64,000 nucleotides of DNA from Serinibacter salmoneus (GCF_002563925.1 NZ_PDJD01000001.1:186001-250000); one strand, 5' to 3'; positions 42,380 through 51,776 are shown, numbered from the stretch's first letter. Translations and numbers: made by a program. Notes: generated from the sequence alone by a model not told the origin.

Positions 42380-43627
42380 TCAGGCGGAGGTCGGCACCTG
42401 CGCGAGACCCCGGCCCACGAGTTGGGCCTCCTCGGTCAGCGGAAGCACACCGGCCAGTAGCGCATCCCAGAGTTCCTGCCCCCGAAGTCCTGTGGCCTGA
42501 GCGAGGAGCGCAGCGAGGCCCGCGACGTGCGGAGTTGCCATCGACGTGCCGCTGAGTACGGCGTAGGAACCGAGCGAGACGGGCACGCTGGAGTACACCG
42601 CCACGCCGGGACCAGCGAGGTTCACCTCGCCGCCGTCCCCGTTCAGGCCCACGCAGGAGAACTCCGCCCGCAGCAGGCTGTGGCCGACCGCGGCCACGGC
42701 CAGTGCGGAGGGACAGTTCGCGGGTGAGTTCACCGGCGCCCACCCGGCGTTCCCGGCGGCGGCCACCACCATCGACCCGGCCGCCAGGGCGGCGCTCGCC
42801 GCCGCCTCGTAGTACCGCAGGTAACTCTGCCCGATCGCGACGTCGCTGCCGAGCGACATGGAGATCACATGGGCGCCCTGCTCGATCGCCCAGTTCATCC
42901 CCTCCAGCACCCCGCCCGAGGTGCCGGAGCCGTTGTCGCCCAGCACCTTGCCGATGATGAGGGCGGCGTCGGGGGCCACGCCGTACCGCCGACCGCCCCC
43001 GGCGGGCACGTCCGGGCCCGCGACCGTGCCGGCGCAGTGCGTGCCGTGGCCGTTGCCGTCCTGCACGCCCTCGCCGTCGATGAAGGACTCCGTCACCATC
43101 GCGCGCCCCGTGAAGTCCGGGTGGCCGGTGTCGATCCCGGTGTCCAGCACGGCCACGCGGATACCGGCCCCGGAATAGGCCCCGCCGCGCGTGAGGATCC
43201 CTGAGGCCTGCAGGCCCCAGGTGAGTGCGGCCGTGTCGGAGAACGGCGGGCCGGGCGGGTCGTCCGGCCCGGGCGGGTCCGCGGGATCGGACGGGTCGGA
43301 CGGATCCGGCGGGGTGCTGAGCGTGTGGACCCACACCTCCGGTTCCGCGGCACGGACCGCCATCTCCGGGTCCTCCACGGCCTCCGCCATGAAGGCGGGG
43401 GCCTCGGGCAGGATCGCGATGCCGAGGGAGTCCAGCAGCACCGCGTCCCCGGGGGAGGCCGGGGTGAGCCCCCCGATCCCGGTGCCCCGCATCCCGCTGG
43501 GGCGTACCGTGCGCAACCCCAGCCTGCCCACCGTGCTCTCGCAGGCCTCGCGTGCGCCGTCGAGCACCACGATGGTGCGCCCGGTGTACTGCGAGCTGGA
43601 CGGGGTGGAGCTCTCCGGTGTGCTCAT
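42380..43627 (-). CDS. Intracellular S8 subtilisin-like protease (paralogue 2)
   Basis: This 415-aa protein has the triad Asp162 (VAVLDTGID), His194 (NGHGTHCAG) and Ser362 (SGTSMATPH), and the same NAGWAPVNSPANCPSALAVAAV and SCVGLNGDGGEVN blocks as 34712-36010. Like that gene it has no signal peptide and begins with a propeptide-like TGRTIVVLDGAREACESTVGRLG, then a Pro/Asp linker (DPSDPSDPADPPGPDDPP). It lies beyond the tRNA on the same strand as the sigma-CHAT set. Confidence 0.9.
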   Translation of the reverse strand: MSTPESSTPSSSQYTGRTIVVLDGAREACESTVGRLGLRTVRPSGMRGTGIGGLTPASPGDAVLLDSLGIAILPEAPAFMAEAVEDPEMAVRAAEPEVWVHTLSTPPDPSDPSDPADPPGPDDPPGPPFSDTAALTWGLQASGILTRGGAYSGAGIRVAVLDTGIDTGHPDFTGRAMVTESFIDGEGVQDGNGHGTHCAGTVAGPDVPAGGGRRYGVAPDAALIIGKVLGDNGSGTSGGVLEGMNWAIEQGAHVISMSLGSDVAIGQSYLRYYEAAASAALAAGSMVVAAAGNAGWAPVNSPANCPSALAVAAVGHSLLRAEFSCVGLNGDGGEVNLAGPGVAVYSSVPVSLGSYAVLSGTSMATPHVAGLAALLAQATGLRGQELWDALLAGVLPLTEEAQLVGRGLAQVPTSA

Positions 43628-43665
43628 GACCCCAGCGTGCCGCAGCCCACCGACATCCGGGGAGA

Positions 43666-44685
43666 TCAGTTCCCCGATCGCCCCTGGGCGCCGATCGGCA
43701 GCACGCGGCGGATCACGTCCGCGAGGGTGACCACGCGGGTGCCCTCGGGGTGGTCCACCACGGCCAGTTGCACGCTCGCGGCCTGCATCTGCGACAGCCC
43801 CTCGTAGACCGTGAGGTCGGCGGGCAGCACGAGCGGCGCTCGCACGAAGTCCCGTGCGAGGTCGGCGTCGTTGGCCACGAGGATGTCGCGCACGTGGACC
43901 ACGCCGGTGGCGCGGTCGGCGTCGTCGCGCACCAGGATCCGCAGGTGCCCGGTACGGGTGGCCTCCCGGCGCACGTCCGCGACCGTGGCGCCGTGCGCCA
44001 CCGAGGTGGGGTATCCCGGCCTGGTGAGGTCGCCCACGGTCTGCTTCTGCAGGTCCATCACCTGGGAGATCTGGCTCTGCAGCCGCGGCTCCAGGGAGCC
44101 GACCTGACCGGAGTACTCCACGAGTTGGCGGATGGTCTCCGCGTCACGGCCGCCCACGGCGGCGCGCTCCACGGGCTCCACCCCGGCCCTGGCCACCAGC
44201 CAGTTCGCCATCGCGTTGACCATCACCAGGATGGGGCGGAACAGCCAGGCCAGCGCCCGGGCGGGCGGACCCACCAGCCGCGCGGCCAGCTCGGGGTGCG
44301 CGATCGCCCAGGACTTCGGCGTCATCTCGCCGACCACGAGGTGCAGGAACGTCACCACACCCAGGGCCAGCGCGAACGCGATCCCATCGGCCAGCCAGTA
44401 CGGCAGGCCCCACTCGTCCAGCACGGGGGAGAGCAGGTGGTGCACCGCGGGCTCGGTGATCGCACCGAGCGCGAACGTGCAGGCCGTGATCCCGAGCTGG
44501 GCGACGGCGAGCATGATCGTCAGTTCGTTCATCGCCCGCAGCGCCGAACGCGCCGCGCGGTCCGTGGGGGCCATCGCCTCCAACCGGTGGCGGCGCGCGC
44601 CGAGCAGGGCGAACTCGATGACCACGAAGAAGGCGCTCGCCAGGATCAGCGCGGCGGTGATCGCCAGGGTCGTCCAGATGCTCAT
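43666..44685 (-). CDS. CNNM/CBS-domain membrane protein (short form)
   Basis: This 339-aa protein has a DUF21/CNNM transmembrane domain (residues about 1-170: LILASAFFVVIEFALLGARRHRLE, LGITACTFALGAITEPAVHHL) followed by a CBS pair (AHGATVADVRREA, TGVVHVRDILVA). It lacks the C-terminal CorC domain of its neighbour. It is second of a two-gene operon (4-bp overlap). Relatives handle Mg2+/Co2+. Confidence 0.9.
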   Translation of the reverse strand: MSIWTTLAITAALILASAFFVVIEFALLGARRHRLEAMAPTDRAARSALRAMNELTIMLAVAQLGITACTFALGAITEPAVHHLLSPVLDEWGLPYWLADGIAFALALGVVTFLHLVVGEMTPKSWAIAHPELAARLVGPPARALAWLFRPILVMVNAMANWLVARAGVEPVERAAVGGRDAETIRQLVEYSGQVGSLEPRLQSQISQVMDLQKQTVGDLTRPGYPTSVAHGATVADVRREATRTGHLRILVRDDADRATGVVHVRDILVANDADLARDFVRAPLVLPADLTVYEGLSQMQAASVQLAVVDHPEGTRVVTLADVIRRVLPIGAQGRSGN

Positions 44686-46160
44686 CGCTCCTCCTCCTGC
44701 TCGGAGGCGGGATCCGCGTCCGCGTGTGCCCGCGAGGGGGAACCCCCGCCGCTCCCGGGCGAGGACTCCTCACCCGGGTGCGCGGCGCCGTCGTGCACCT
44801 CGTCGTCCTCCGGCTCCTCCTCCAGCGGCTCCTCGAACATCTCCACCCGCACCTTGGCCGGCACGTGGCGGTCGATCTCGAGGATGTCGACCTGGAGGTA
44901 GTAGCGCACCGGGTCGTCCTCCACGAGGTCCGAGCCCTCCACGGGCAGGTCGATGCGGACCTGCTCGCCCTCCTCGGGCAGCCGCTCCAGCACGTCGATG
45001 AGCAGCCCGGAGACGGTCTCGTAGTCGCCGCGCGGCAGGTCGCGGCCGAGCTCGCGCTCGACCTCGTCCAGGTGCACGTCGCCCTCGATGACCCAGGCGT
45101 CCTCGCCGTCGGGCGTGAGGTCGTCCTCCTCGGGCGGGTCGTGCTCGTCGGTGATCTCCCCGATGAGTTCCTCGGCGAGGTCCTCCACGGTCAGCACCCC
45201 CACGAACCCGCCCCACTCGTCGATCACGCAGGCCAGCTCGTTCTTGGTGGCGAACAACTGCTCGAGCACACTCTGCAGCGGCATGGTGGTGGGCACCACG
45301 AGCGGATCGCGCATCACCTCGGTCACGGGCCGGTCGTCGTCGCTCGCGCAGGGCAGCACATCGGCCATGTGGACCACGCCGATCGGCTCCTCCCGCTCCG
45401 CGATCACCGGGTAGCGGGTGTGGCCGGCGGACATCAGCACGCGCATCTCGCGCAGGCTGGTCTCCGGCTCCACGGTGTCGGTCAGGGAGCGCGGGATCAT
45501 CGCGTGCTCCACGTCCTGATCCGGGAAGTCCAGGATCCGGTCCAGCAGCAGCGAGAGCTCCTTGGGCAGGTCACCGGACTCGGTGGAGTCGTCGATGATC
45601 TGCTCGAGGTCCTCGGCGGTGGCGGAGGAGTCGATGTCGTGCACCGGCTCCACGCGCAGCAGCCGCAGGAACGCGTTCGCGGACTTGTCGAAGAAGGTGA
45701 TGAGCCAACCGAAGACCTTCAGGTACGCCAGTGTGGAGGCGGCCAGGGTCCGCGACAGCGGCGTGGGGTTGGCGATGGCGAGGTTCTTGGGGAAGAGCTC
45801 ACCGAAGACCATCTGCACCACGGTGGAGGCGGCCAGCACGACGGCGGTGATCCAGGCCGCGCTCCCGGCCAGTCCCAGCAGCTCGCCGATCGAGGAACCC
45901 ACGAGAGGTTCGGCCACGTAGCCCACGAGCAGGCCCGTCACGGTGATGCCGAGCTGGGCGCCCGAGAGCATGAAGGAGGTGCGGCCAGTCACCTTCAGGG
46001 CGCGTTCGGCCTGCTTGTCCCCAGCGGCGACGCGGGCGCGCAGCGCCTGCCGGTCCACGGACATGTAGGCGAACTCCTGCGCCACGAAGTACCCGTTGGC
46101 GGCGATGATGACGGCGATCGCGACGATCCCGCCGAGCAGCGTGAGCCAGGTGGCGATCAT
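44682..46160 (-). CDS. CNNM-CBS-CorC_HlyC membrane protein
   Basis: This 492-aa protein has a CNNM membrane domain (ANGYFVAQEFAYMSVDRQALRA, LGITVTGLLVGYVAEPLVG), CBS pair (DFPDQDVEHAMIPRSLTDTVEPE, IGVVHMADVLP) and a CorC_HlyC domain (EDAWVIEGDVHLDEVERELGRDLP, ETVSGLLIDVLERLPEEGE). The acidic tail is about 60 residues. It likely takes part in Mg2+/divalent ion export; often annotated hemolysin-related. Confidence 0.92.
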   Translation of the reverse strand: MIATWLTLLGGIVAIAVIIAANGYFVAQEFAYMSVDRQALRARVAAGDKQAERALKVTGRTSFMLSGAQLGITVTGLLVGYVAEPLVGSSIGELLGLAGSAAWITAVVLAASTVVQMVFGELFPKNLAIANPTPLSRTLAASTLAYLKVFGWLITFFDKSANAFLRLLRVEPVHDIDSSATAEDLEQIIDDSTESGDLPKELSLLLDRILDFPDQDVEHAMIPRSLTDTVEPETSLREMRVLMSAGHTRYPVIAEREEPIGVVHMADVLPCASDDDRPVTEVMRDPLVVPTTMPLQSVLEQLFATKNELACVIDEWGGFVGVLTVEDLAEELIGEITDEHDPPEEDDLTPDGEDAWVIEGDVHLDEVERELGRDLPRGDYETVSGLLIDVLERLPEEGEQVRIDLPVEGSDLVEDDPVRYYLQVDILEIDRHVPAKVRVEMFEEPLEEEPEDDEVHDGAAHPGEESSPGSGGGSPSRAHADADPASEQEEER

Positions 46161-46461
46161 CGGGGGGCCTCGCTGACCGGGTGCACGGCGGCTCGGCGGT
46201 GCGTTCTCGTGCGAGGCGGCGCCGCGGGTGCGCGGCGGCGCGCGCGAGTGACGTCGATGTGCGCGAGATGGTGCGCCGGACGTCGACGCTCACGGGTGTC
46301 GTCGTCTCTCGCGGGCGACTGGCCGGAGTGCGCGCGCGGCACGGTGGAACTGGGGCGCTGGGGGTCGGGCGTCGACCCCTCGGGTCTGGCGCTGGGCACG
46401 GTGTGGTGTGTCCTCCTGGTAGCGGAGATTCGATGGTAGCCGGTGTGGGACATCGGAGGGC

Positions 46462-46497
46462 TTGACCGATCGGTCTAGAATTAGTCCGTTCGGTCAA
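46462..46497. promoter_or_regulatory. Twin TetR-type operator
   Basis: Two 16-bp near-palindromes, TTGACCGATCGGTCTA (46462-46477) and TAGTCCGTTCGGTCAA (46482-46497), are mirror images with centres 20 bp apart. They overlap the promoter (TAGAAT at 46476-46481) of the PH-PH-TetR operon. Box 1 contains a perfect 12-bp palindrome. The TetR encoded third in the operon is the obvious ligand. The rest of 46161-46509 holds nothing else I recognise. Confidence 0.75.
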
Positions 46498-46509
46498 CTA
46501 GGAGGGAAC

Positions 46510-47022
46510 ATGCTGGATTCACGGGATTCGCAGGGCGACGTTGATCTGCGGGAACCCGAGTTCCCCGTCTCTCGGCGGGCGATTGCGTGGTGGGCGCTGC
46601 GCTCACTGCTGGCGTGGGGATCGATCCTCACAGCGCTGATCGTTGTCGCGGTCGTGTGGCCCTCGGCGCGCGTGTGGTTGTGGGTGCCGATCGGTGTCGT
46701 CGGGGTGGTCGTGATCGCCACCGTTGGGCTGCAGCCGTGGTGGCGCTACCGCGTGCACCGATGGGAGGTCTCGCGCGAGGCCACGTACGCCCGCACGGGA
46801 TGGCTGGTGGTGGAGTGGCGCGTCTCTCCCACCTCGCGCATTCAGACCGTGGATGCAGTCCGGGGACCATTGGAGCAGCTCATGGGCCTGGCGACGCTCC
46901 GTGTGACGACGGCCTCCTCCTCCGGCGCCGTCCGCATCGTCGGCCTGGAGCATACGGTGGCGCAGGAGGCCGCCACGCGGCTCGCGCGCATCGCCGACGT
47001 CGACGAAGGTGACGCCACGTGA
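46510..47022 (+). CDS. Bacterial PH-domain membrane protein (YdbS-like)
   Basis: This 170-aa protein has two membrane helices (residues about 30-75) followed by a bPH2 domain (WEVSREATYARTGWLVVEWRVSPTSRIQTVDAVRGPLEQLMGLATLRVTTASSS in pieces), the YdbS pattern. ATG 46510 has AGGAGGG just upstream. It overlaps the next gene by 4 bp. Confidence 0.88.
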   Translation: MLDSRDSQGDVDLREPEFPVSRRAIAWWALRSLLAWGSILTALIVVAVVWPSARVWLWVPIGVVGVVVIATVGLQPWWRYRVHRWEVSREATYARTGWLVVEWRVSPTSRIQTVDAVRGPLEQLMGLATLRVTTASSSGAVRIVGLEHTVAQEAATRLARIADVDEGDAT

Positions 47023-48596
47023 ATGACGGAGCGGACCGCCCCAGCCAGCACGAGGGACCCTGGCTGAGGCTCAGCGGGCGTGTGGTCTGGGTCGACCTCG
47101 CCAAGAGCGTGATGTCGGTACTTCCGGGCGTGGTCGCCATCGCGCTGTTCGACGTGGAGCCGACCGATTCCTCGTTGTGGCCGTTCGTCGCGATCGCGAT
47201 GTGGGGGATCATCTCCGCGGGGGCAGATCTGGTGCGTTGGGCGGCGACTCGCTACCGCGTGACGCCCGACGCCGTGGAGCGCCGCACCGGCGTGTTGGTT
47301 CGCCGCGAGAGGATGATCTATCGGGACCGGATCCGCAGCGTGGACCTCACCGCTCATCTTCGCCACCGGCTCTCCGGCCTGCGGGTGGTCACGGTCGGTG
47401 CCGGGCAGCAGGCCGGTGCGGGCGAGTCCGCTCTGCATCTGGACGCCTTGAGCGTTGCCGACGCGCTCAACCTGCAGGAGCGACTCCTGATCGGCAGCGG
47501 GAAGCCGCCGGGAGTCCCGGTCTCGTCTGCGGAGCCGGTCGACCCCGCGTCCGCTGCCGTTCCAGAGGGGAGGCCCGACGGCGATCGGGAGCAGGTGCAG
47601 GTGCTTGCGCGGTTTCGGGCAGGCTGGGTGGCCTACAACGTGGTGGGTGTGTGGGGGTACGTCACGGCGGCGGGAGTCCTGTGGGGCGCGTACTGGGCGC
47701 TCGGCACCGTTGGCGTGGACCTCGTGCAGGTGGGGCACAGCGTCTCTGGCTGGGACGACCTCAGGGCGTGGCATCGAGTCCTGATCGTCGTCGGACTGGG
47801 TGCCGTCGTCGGTGGGCTCGGCATGGCCGTCAACTTCATCGTCGGGTACTGGGGCTTCGAACTCGCGCGCACCCGATCCGGCGCCGGGACGTATCTGCGG
47901 ACCCGCCGCGGACTCCTCTCGAGACGGGAGGTCAACCGCGACGAGGCCCGCGTGCGTGGGATCTCGATCGGTCAACCGCTGCTGTGGAGGTGGATGCGCA
48001 TGGCCGATACGAACGTGATCACCACGGGTCTGAGTGTGTGGAGTGTGCAGCAACCCAGCGCGATCGTCCCGCGGGGCCCGCTCGGTGTGGCTCGCGAGGT
48101 GGCTCGCGAGGTCCTCGCGCCGGCGGACCCCTTCGCCGCGCCGTTGGTCCGGCATCCCGGGGCTGCGCTGCGCCGTCGGGCATGGTGGGCGACCTGGTGT
48201 GTGGCGGCGGTTGTGCTCTTCTTCGCGCCGTCCCTCGTGGTGGGGCTGGTGCCGCTCACCGTGCTGTGGTTCGCTCCGCCGCTCCTGATCCTCGCGTTGC
48301 TCCTGGCGTGGGCCTCCTTCCGGGCGCTCGGGCACGGCGTGGACAGGGAGTACGCGATCGTGAGGTCCGGGACGATGAGTCGTACCACCTCGGCGTTGCG
48401 TCGCGATGCCGTGAGCACGGTGGCGGTGAGGCAGTCCATCCTGCAGCGCCGACTCGGTTTGAGTACGGTCACCCTCATGACGGCTGCTGGGTGGTGGGCC
48501 TATCCCGCGCCGGATCTCAGTGCGCGCGACGCGGTTGAGTTCGCTTCGGACGCCTCGGCGGGTCTCCTGGACGCCTACCGCGGCGATGCGCGATGA
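47019..48596 (+). CDS. Bacterial PH-domain membrane protein (YdbT-like)
   Basis: This 525-aa protein contains three bPH2 repeats, each with a hydrophobic hairpin: YRVTPDAVERRTGVLVRRERMIYRDRIRSVDL, then TYLRTRRGLLSRREVNRDEARVRGISI, then EYAIVRSGTMSRTTSALRRDAVSTVAVRQS. In B. subtilis the YdbS/YdbT pair works together at the membrane. The GTG start overlaps the previous stop (GTGA). Confidence 0.9.
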   Translation: MNDGADRPSQHEGPWLRLSGRVVWVDLAKSVMSVLPGVVAIALFDVEPTDSSLWPFVAIAMWGIISAGADLVRWAATRYRVTPDAVERRTGVLVRRERMIYRDRIRSVDLTAHLRHRLSGLRVVTVGAGQQAGAGESALHLDALSVADALNLQERLLIGSGKPPGVPVSSAEPVDPASAAVPEGRPDGDREQVQVLARFRAGWVAYNVVGVWGYVTAAGVLWGAYWALGTVGVDLVQVGHSVSGWDDLRAWHRVLIVVGLGAVVGGLGMAVNFIVGYWGFELARTRSGAGTYLRTRRGLLSRREVNRDEARVRGISIGQPLLWRWMRMADTNVITTGLSVWSVQQPSAIVPRGPLGVAREVAREVLAPADPFAAPLVRHPGAALRRRAWWATWCVAAVVLFFAPSLVVGLVPLTVLWFAPPLLILALLLAWASFRALGHGVDREYAIVRSGTMSRTTSALRRDAVSTVAVRQSILQRRLGLSTVTLMTAAGWWAYPAPDLSARDAVEFASDASAGLLDAYRGDAR

Positions 48597-49183
48597 ATGG
48601 CACCTTCATCGAGGCGGCTCGGCGTGCCCAGATCATCGACGGCGCGATCGACGTCATCGCCGAGCGCGGCTACCACGCTGCTTCGCTCGCATCGATCGCG
48701 GCGAGAGCGGGCGTGGCGAAGAGCGCGCTCCTGTACTACTTTGACAGCAAGGACGCATTGTTGCGGCAGGTGCTCGAGGAGGTCTTCGCGGAGATCGAGA
48801 AGCGGGTAGAGGCTGCCGTGGCCGCTCAATCCGACGCTGCGGCGCGGTTGATGGCCTACGCCAGCACGTATCTCCAGATGGTGGACGAGCAGCGTCGCCG
48901 GGTCGTGGCGGCTGTGACGATCGCGGTCGCACATCGCGACGCGGACGGGACACCGCTGTACCTGGTGCCTGAGGAGTCCGAAGGGCTGCTTCTCCGGCTG
49001 GTTCGCACCGGATTGGCTTCTGGCGCGGTCAGAGGTGAGTCCGCCCGCGATGTTGCGTCGGTGATCGAGCACTTGTTGGACGCGAGCATCACCCACGTCC
49101 AGCGCGACCCCGACGCGGACCTGCGTGGAATCACTCGCGAGATCCTCCGACTCATCCGGGATGGCGTGCTGCGCGAGGAGTGA
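48593..49183 (+). CDS. TetR-family regulator of the PH-protein operon
   Basis: This 196-aa protein has the HTH RRAQIIDGAIDVIAERGYHAASLASIAARAGVAKSALLYYFDSKDALL in pieces, with a C-terminal ligand domain. ATG overlaps the YdbT-like stop. As the last operon gene downstream of a twin operator it is very likely an autorepressor, perhaps sensing membrane-active compounds. Confidence 0.92.
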   Translation: MNGTFIEAARRAQIIDGAIDVIAERGYHAASLASIAARAGVAKSALLYYFDSKDALLRQVLEEVFAEIEKRVEAAVAAQSDAAARLMAYASTYLQMVDEQRRRVVAAVTIAVAHRDADGTPLYLVPEESEGLLLRLVRTGLASGAVRGESARDVASVIEHLLDASITHVQRDPDADLRGITREILRLIRDGVLREE

Positions 49184-49284
49184 TCTGCCGATGCGTGGGG
49201 AATGTGCAGGCCTGTCGAATCGTTACGATGGGCGCACGGCATGACTCGACGGCGAGTGCACACCACCCCACGAGAGGCCTCACC

Positions 49285-50547
49285 TTGACCGATCTCAGCC
49301 CGGCCCGCGTCCGTTGGGCGCTGCTCGCCCTCGCCCTCGGCGGCTTCGGCATCGGCGCCACGGAGTTCGTGGCGATGGGCGTGCTGCCCCAGATCGCCGC
49401 CGACCTGCTGCCCTCGATGTGGGACGCGAACGAGGCCGACGCCATCGCCCGCGCCGGCCTGCTCATCTCCGCCTACGCCGCCGGGGTGGTGGTCGGCGCC
49501 CCGACGATCGCGGCCCTCGTCGCGCGTTATCCGCGCCGCCGGGTGCTGCTGGCGCTGACCGCGGCGTTCACGCTGGGAACCGCGATGTCCGCGCTGGCGC
49601 CCACGTTCGAGCTCGCGGTGGCGGCCCGCTTCATCGCCGCGCTCCCGCACGGCGCCTACTTCGGCATCGCGGCCCTCGTGGCGGCGAGCCTGATGGGCCC
49701 CGGCAAGCGCGGCCAGGGCATCGCCCTGGTGCTGTCCGGTCTGACGGTGGCGAATGTGATCGGGGTGCCCCTGATCACCGCCCTCGGGCAGAGCTCCGGC
49801 TGGCGCATCGCCTACCTCGCCGTCACCACGATCTTCGCGCTCGCCACGGCCGCGATCGCCCTGGCCGTCCCCGCGCAGCCGGGCGACGCCGGTGCCACGA
49901 TCCGCCGGGAGCTCAGCGCCCTGCGACGTGGCCAGGTGTGGTTCGCCCTCGGATTCGGCGCGATCGGCTTCGGCGGGTTCTTCGCCGTCTACACCTACGT
50001 GGCGCCGATGACCACCGACCTCGCGGGCCTGCCCGAGGGGGCGGTGCCGTGGTCGCTGGTCTGCGTGGGCCTGGGGATGACGGTCGGCAACTTCCTCGGT
50101 GGACGCATGGCGGACACCGGGTCGATGCGCGCGGTACTGCTGCTCTTCCCGCCGCTGATCGCCTCACTGCTCGCGCTGGCGCTGCTGGCCGCGCAGCCGG
50201 TGGCGCTGTACCTGCTGCTGTTCGCCGTCGGGGCGTTCTCCTCGGCGATCTCGCCCGCGATCCAGACCCGACTCATGGACGTGGCGGGGGACTCCCAGAC
50301 GCTGGCCGCGGCGCTGAACCACTCGGCGCTGAACATCGGCAACTCCCTCGGGGCCGCGCTGGGCGGTGCGGTGATCGCCGCCGGGCTGGGGTACGCGGCG
50401 CCCAGCTGGGTCGGCGTGGTGCTGGCGCTCGCGGGCTTCGCCCTGGCGCTCACCAGCCGCGCCGTCGACCGGCGCTCGCGGATCCGCCGCGAGGTGGCCG
50501 GTCCCCCCGGCGCGGTGCCGTCTGAGTCCTCCGTGCCGGTGGGCTGA
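49285..50547 (+). CDS. MFS exporter, DHA1 (AraJ/YdhP-type)
   Basis: This 420-aa protein has 12 helices and GGFGIGATEFVAMGVLPQIAADL at helix 1, motif ARYPRRRVLLAL, and SALAPTFELAVAARFIAALPHGAYFG, typical of the AraJ/YdhP drug or arabinose-polymer exporters. TTG 49285 is chosen (GAGAGG upstream, and the protein then begins LTDLSPARVRWALLAL); an ATG at 49228 is possible. Confidence 0.88.
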   Translation: MTDLSPARVRWALLALALGGFGIGATEFVAMGVLPQIAADLLPSMWDANEADAIARAGLLISAYAAGVVVGAPTIAALVARYPRRRVLLALTAAFTLGTAMSALAPTFELAVAARFIAALPHGAYFGIAALVAASLMGPGKRGQGIALVLSGLTVANVIGVPLITALGQSSGWRIAYLAVTTIFALATAAIALAVPAQPGDAGATIRRELSALRRGQVWFALGFGAIGFGGFFAVYTYVAPMTTDLAGLPEGAVPWSLVCVGLGMTVGNFLGGRMADTGSMRAVLLLFPPLIASLLALALLAAQPVALYLLLFAVGAFSSAISPAIQTRLMDVAGDSQTLAAALNHSALNIGNSLGAALGGAVIAAGLGYAAPSWVGVVLALAGFALALTSRAVDRRSRIRREVAGPPGAVPSESSVPVG

Positions 50548-50645
50548 GGCACCTCCGCTCTCGCCCGCCGAGCGGCCTGTTGCGCCGAGGTGGGGCGCGT
50601 AAACGCTGCGTAGACGCACGCTCGGCGAGTCGGCGCCAGCTCGAC

Positions 50646-51680
50646 TCAGGGCAGCGGCGAGTGCCCGGGAGAGACCGCTTCGCCGTCGCGCACCGGCCCG
50701 GGCGGCGTGCCATCGCCGAACGGCGACCCCGCCCCCAGCGACTCCCGGCCGTGCGCCGTGAGCCAGCCCTCCAGGGATGGTCCCTTCGGCACGATGCCGG
50801 TGGGGTTCACGTCGGTGTGCACCCCGTAGTAGTGCCGCTTGATCTGCTCGAAGTCCACGGTGTCGCCGAACCCGGGGGTCTGGAACAGGTCACGCGCGTA
50901 GCCCCACAGCGCGGGCATCTCGGTGAGCCGGTTCCGGTTGCACTTGAAGTGCCCGTGGTACACCGCATCGAAGCGCACCAGGGTGGTGAACAGCCGCACA
51001 TCCGCCTCGGTGATCCGCGGGCCCATGAGGAAGCGCCGGGTGCTCAGTCGCTCCTCGAGCCAGTCCAGCGCCGTCCACAGCCGGTCGTAGGCCTCGTCGT
51101 AGGCCTCCTGGGACCCGGCGAACCCGCACCGGTACACCCCGTTGTTGACCTCGGTGTACACGCGGCGCATCACCTGCTCCATCTCCTGCGCCTGCTCGGC
51201 GGGGAAGAGGTCCGGCGCGCCGTCGCGGTGGTGTGCGCGCCACTGCGAGGAGAGATCCCGGGTGATCTGGTCGAAGTCGTTGGTCACGACCTGTCCCGTG
51301 GCGACCTCCACGACCGCCGGCACCGTGATCCCGAGCGGGTACTCGGGGTCCCGGGCCAGGTAGGCGTCCCGCAGGAAGTGGATCCCGAGCACGGGATCCA
51401 GCCCGTCGGGGTCGAGGTCGAAGGTCCAGGAGCGGGCATCGTGGGTGGGGCCGGGCAGGCCCACGCCGAGGGCGTCCTCCAGGCCGAGCAGGCGCCGCAC
51501 GATGAGCGCGCGGTTCGCCCACGGGCACGCACGGGCCGCCACCAGGCGGTACCGCCCCGGTTCGACGGCGTAGGGCGAGCTGCCATCGGCGGTGATCCGG
51601 GTGGTGAGGTAGCGGGCATCGCGCTCGTAGGCGGCGCCCTGGGTGGTGTACGTCGGCGTGCGGGAGTCCTGATCGTTCAC
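50646..51680 (-). CDS. Xi-class GST-like reductase (S-hydroquinone thiol reductase, YqjG-type)
   Basis: This 344-aa protein has the active-site Cys in ACPWANRALIVRRLLGLEDALG, a thioredoxin-fold then the GST C-terminal domain with NNGVYRCGFAGSQEAYDEAYD and HYYGVHTDVNPTGIVPKGP, family signatures. It reduces glutathionyl- or, in actinobacteria, probably mycothiol-hydroquinones. The start is GTG 51680. It converges with the MFS gene. Confidence 0.92.
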   Translation of the reverse strand: MNDQDSRTPTYTTQGAAYERDARYLTTRITADGSSPYAVEPGRYRLVAARACPWANRALIVRRLLGLEDALGVGLPGPTHDARSWTFDLDPDGLDPVLGIHFLRDAYLARDPEYPLGITVPAVVEVATGQVVTNDFDQITRDLSSQWRAHHRDGAPDLFPAEQAQEMEQVMRRVYTEVNNGVYRCGFAGSQEAYDEAYDRLWTALDWLEERLSTRRFLMGPRITEADVRLFTTLVRFDAVYHGHFKCNRNRLTEMPALWGYARDLFQTPGFGDTVDFEQIKRHYYGVHTDVNPTGIVPKGPSLEGWLTAHGRESLGAGSPFGDGTPPGPVRDGEAVSPGHSPLP

Positions 51681-51776
51681 CGTTCAATGATCGCAGGGCT
51701 GCGCGCGGAACGGGGGATTCATCGATCGGGATCGCACGAGTGCCGGCCGCGCCCGTACCCGCACTACGCTGATCGG

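Noticed and set aside
50566-50627. 9-bp inverted repeat between MFS and GST genes as terminator
   Set aside because: The 44-nt loop is too long for a convincing terminator; left unannotated.
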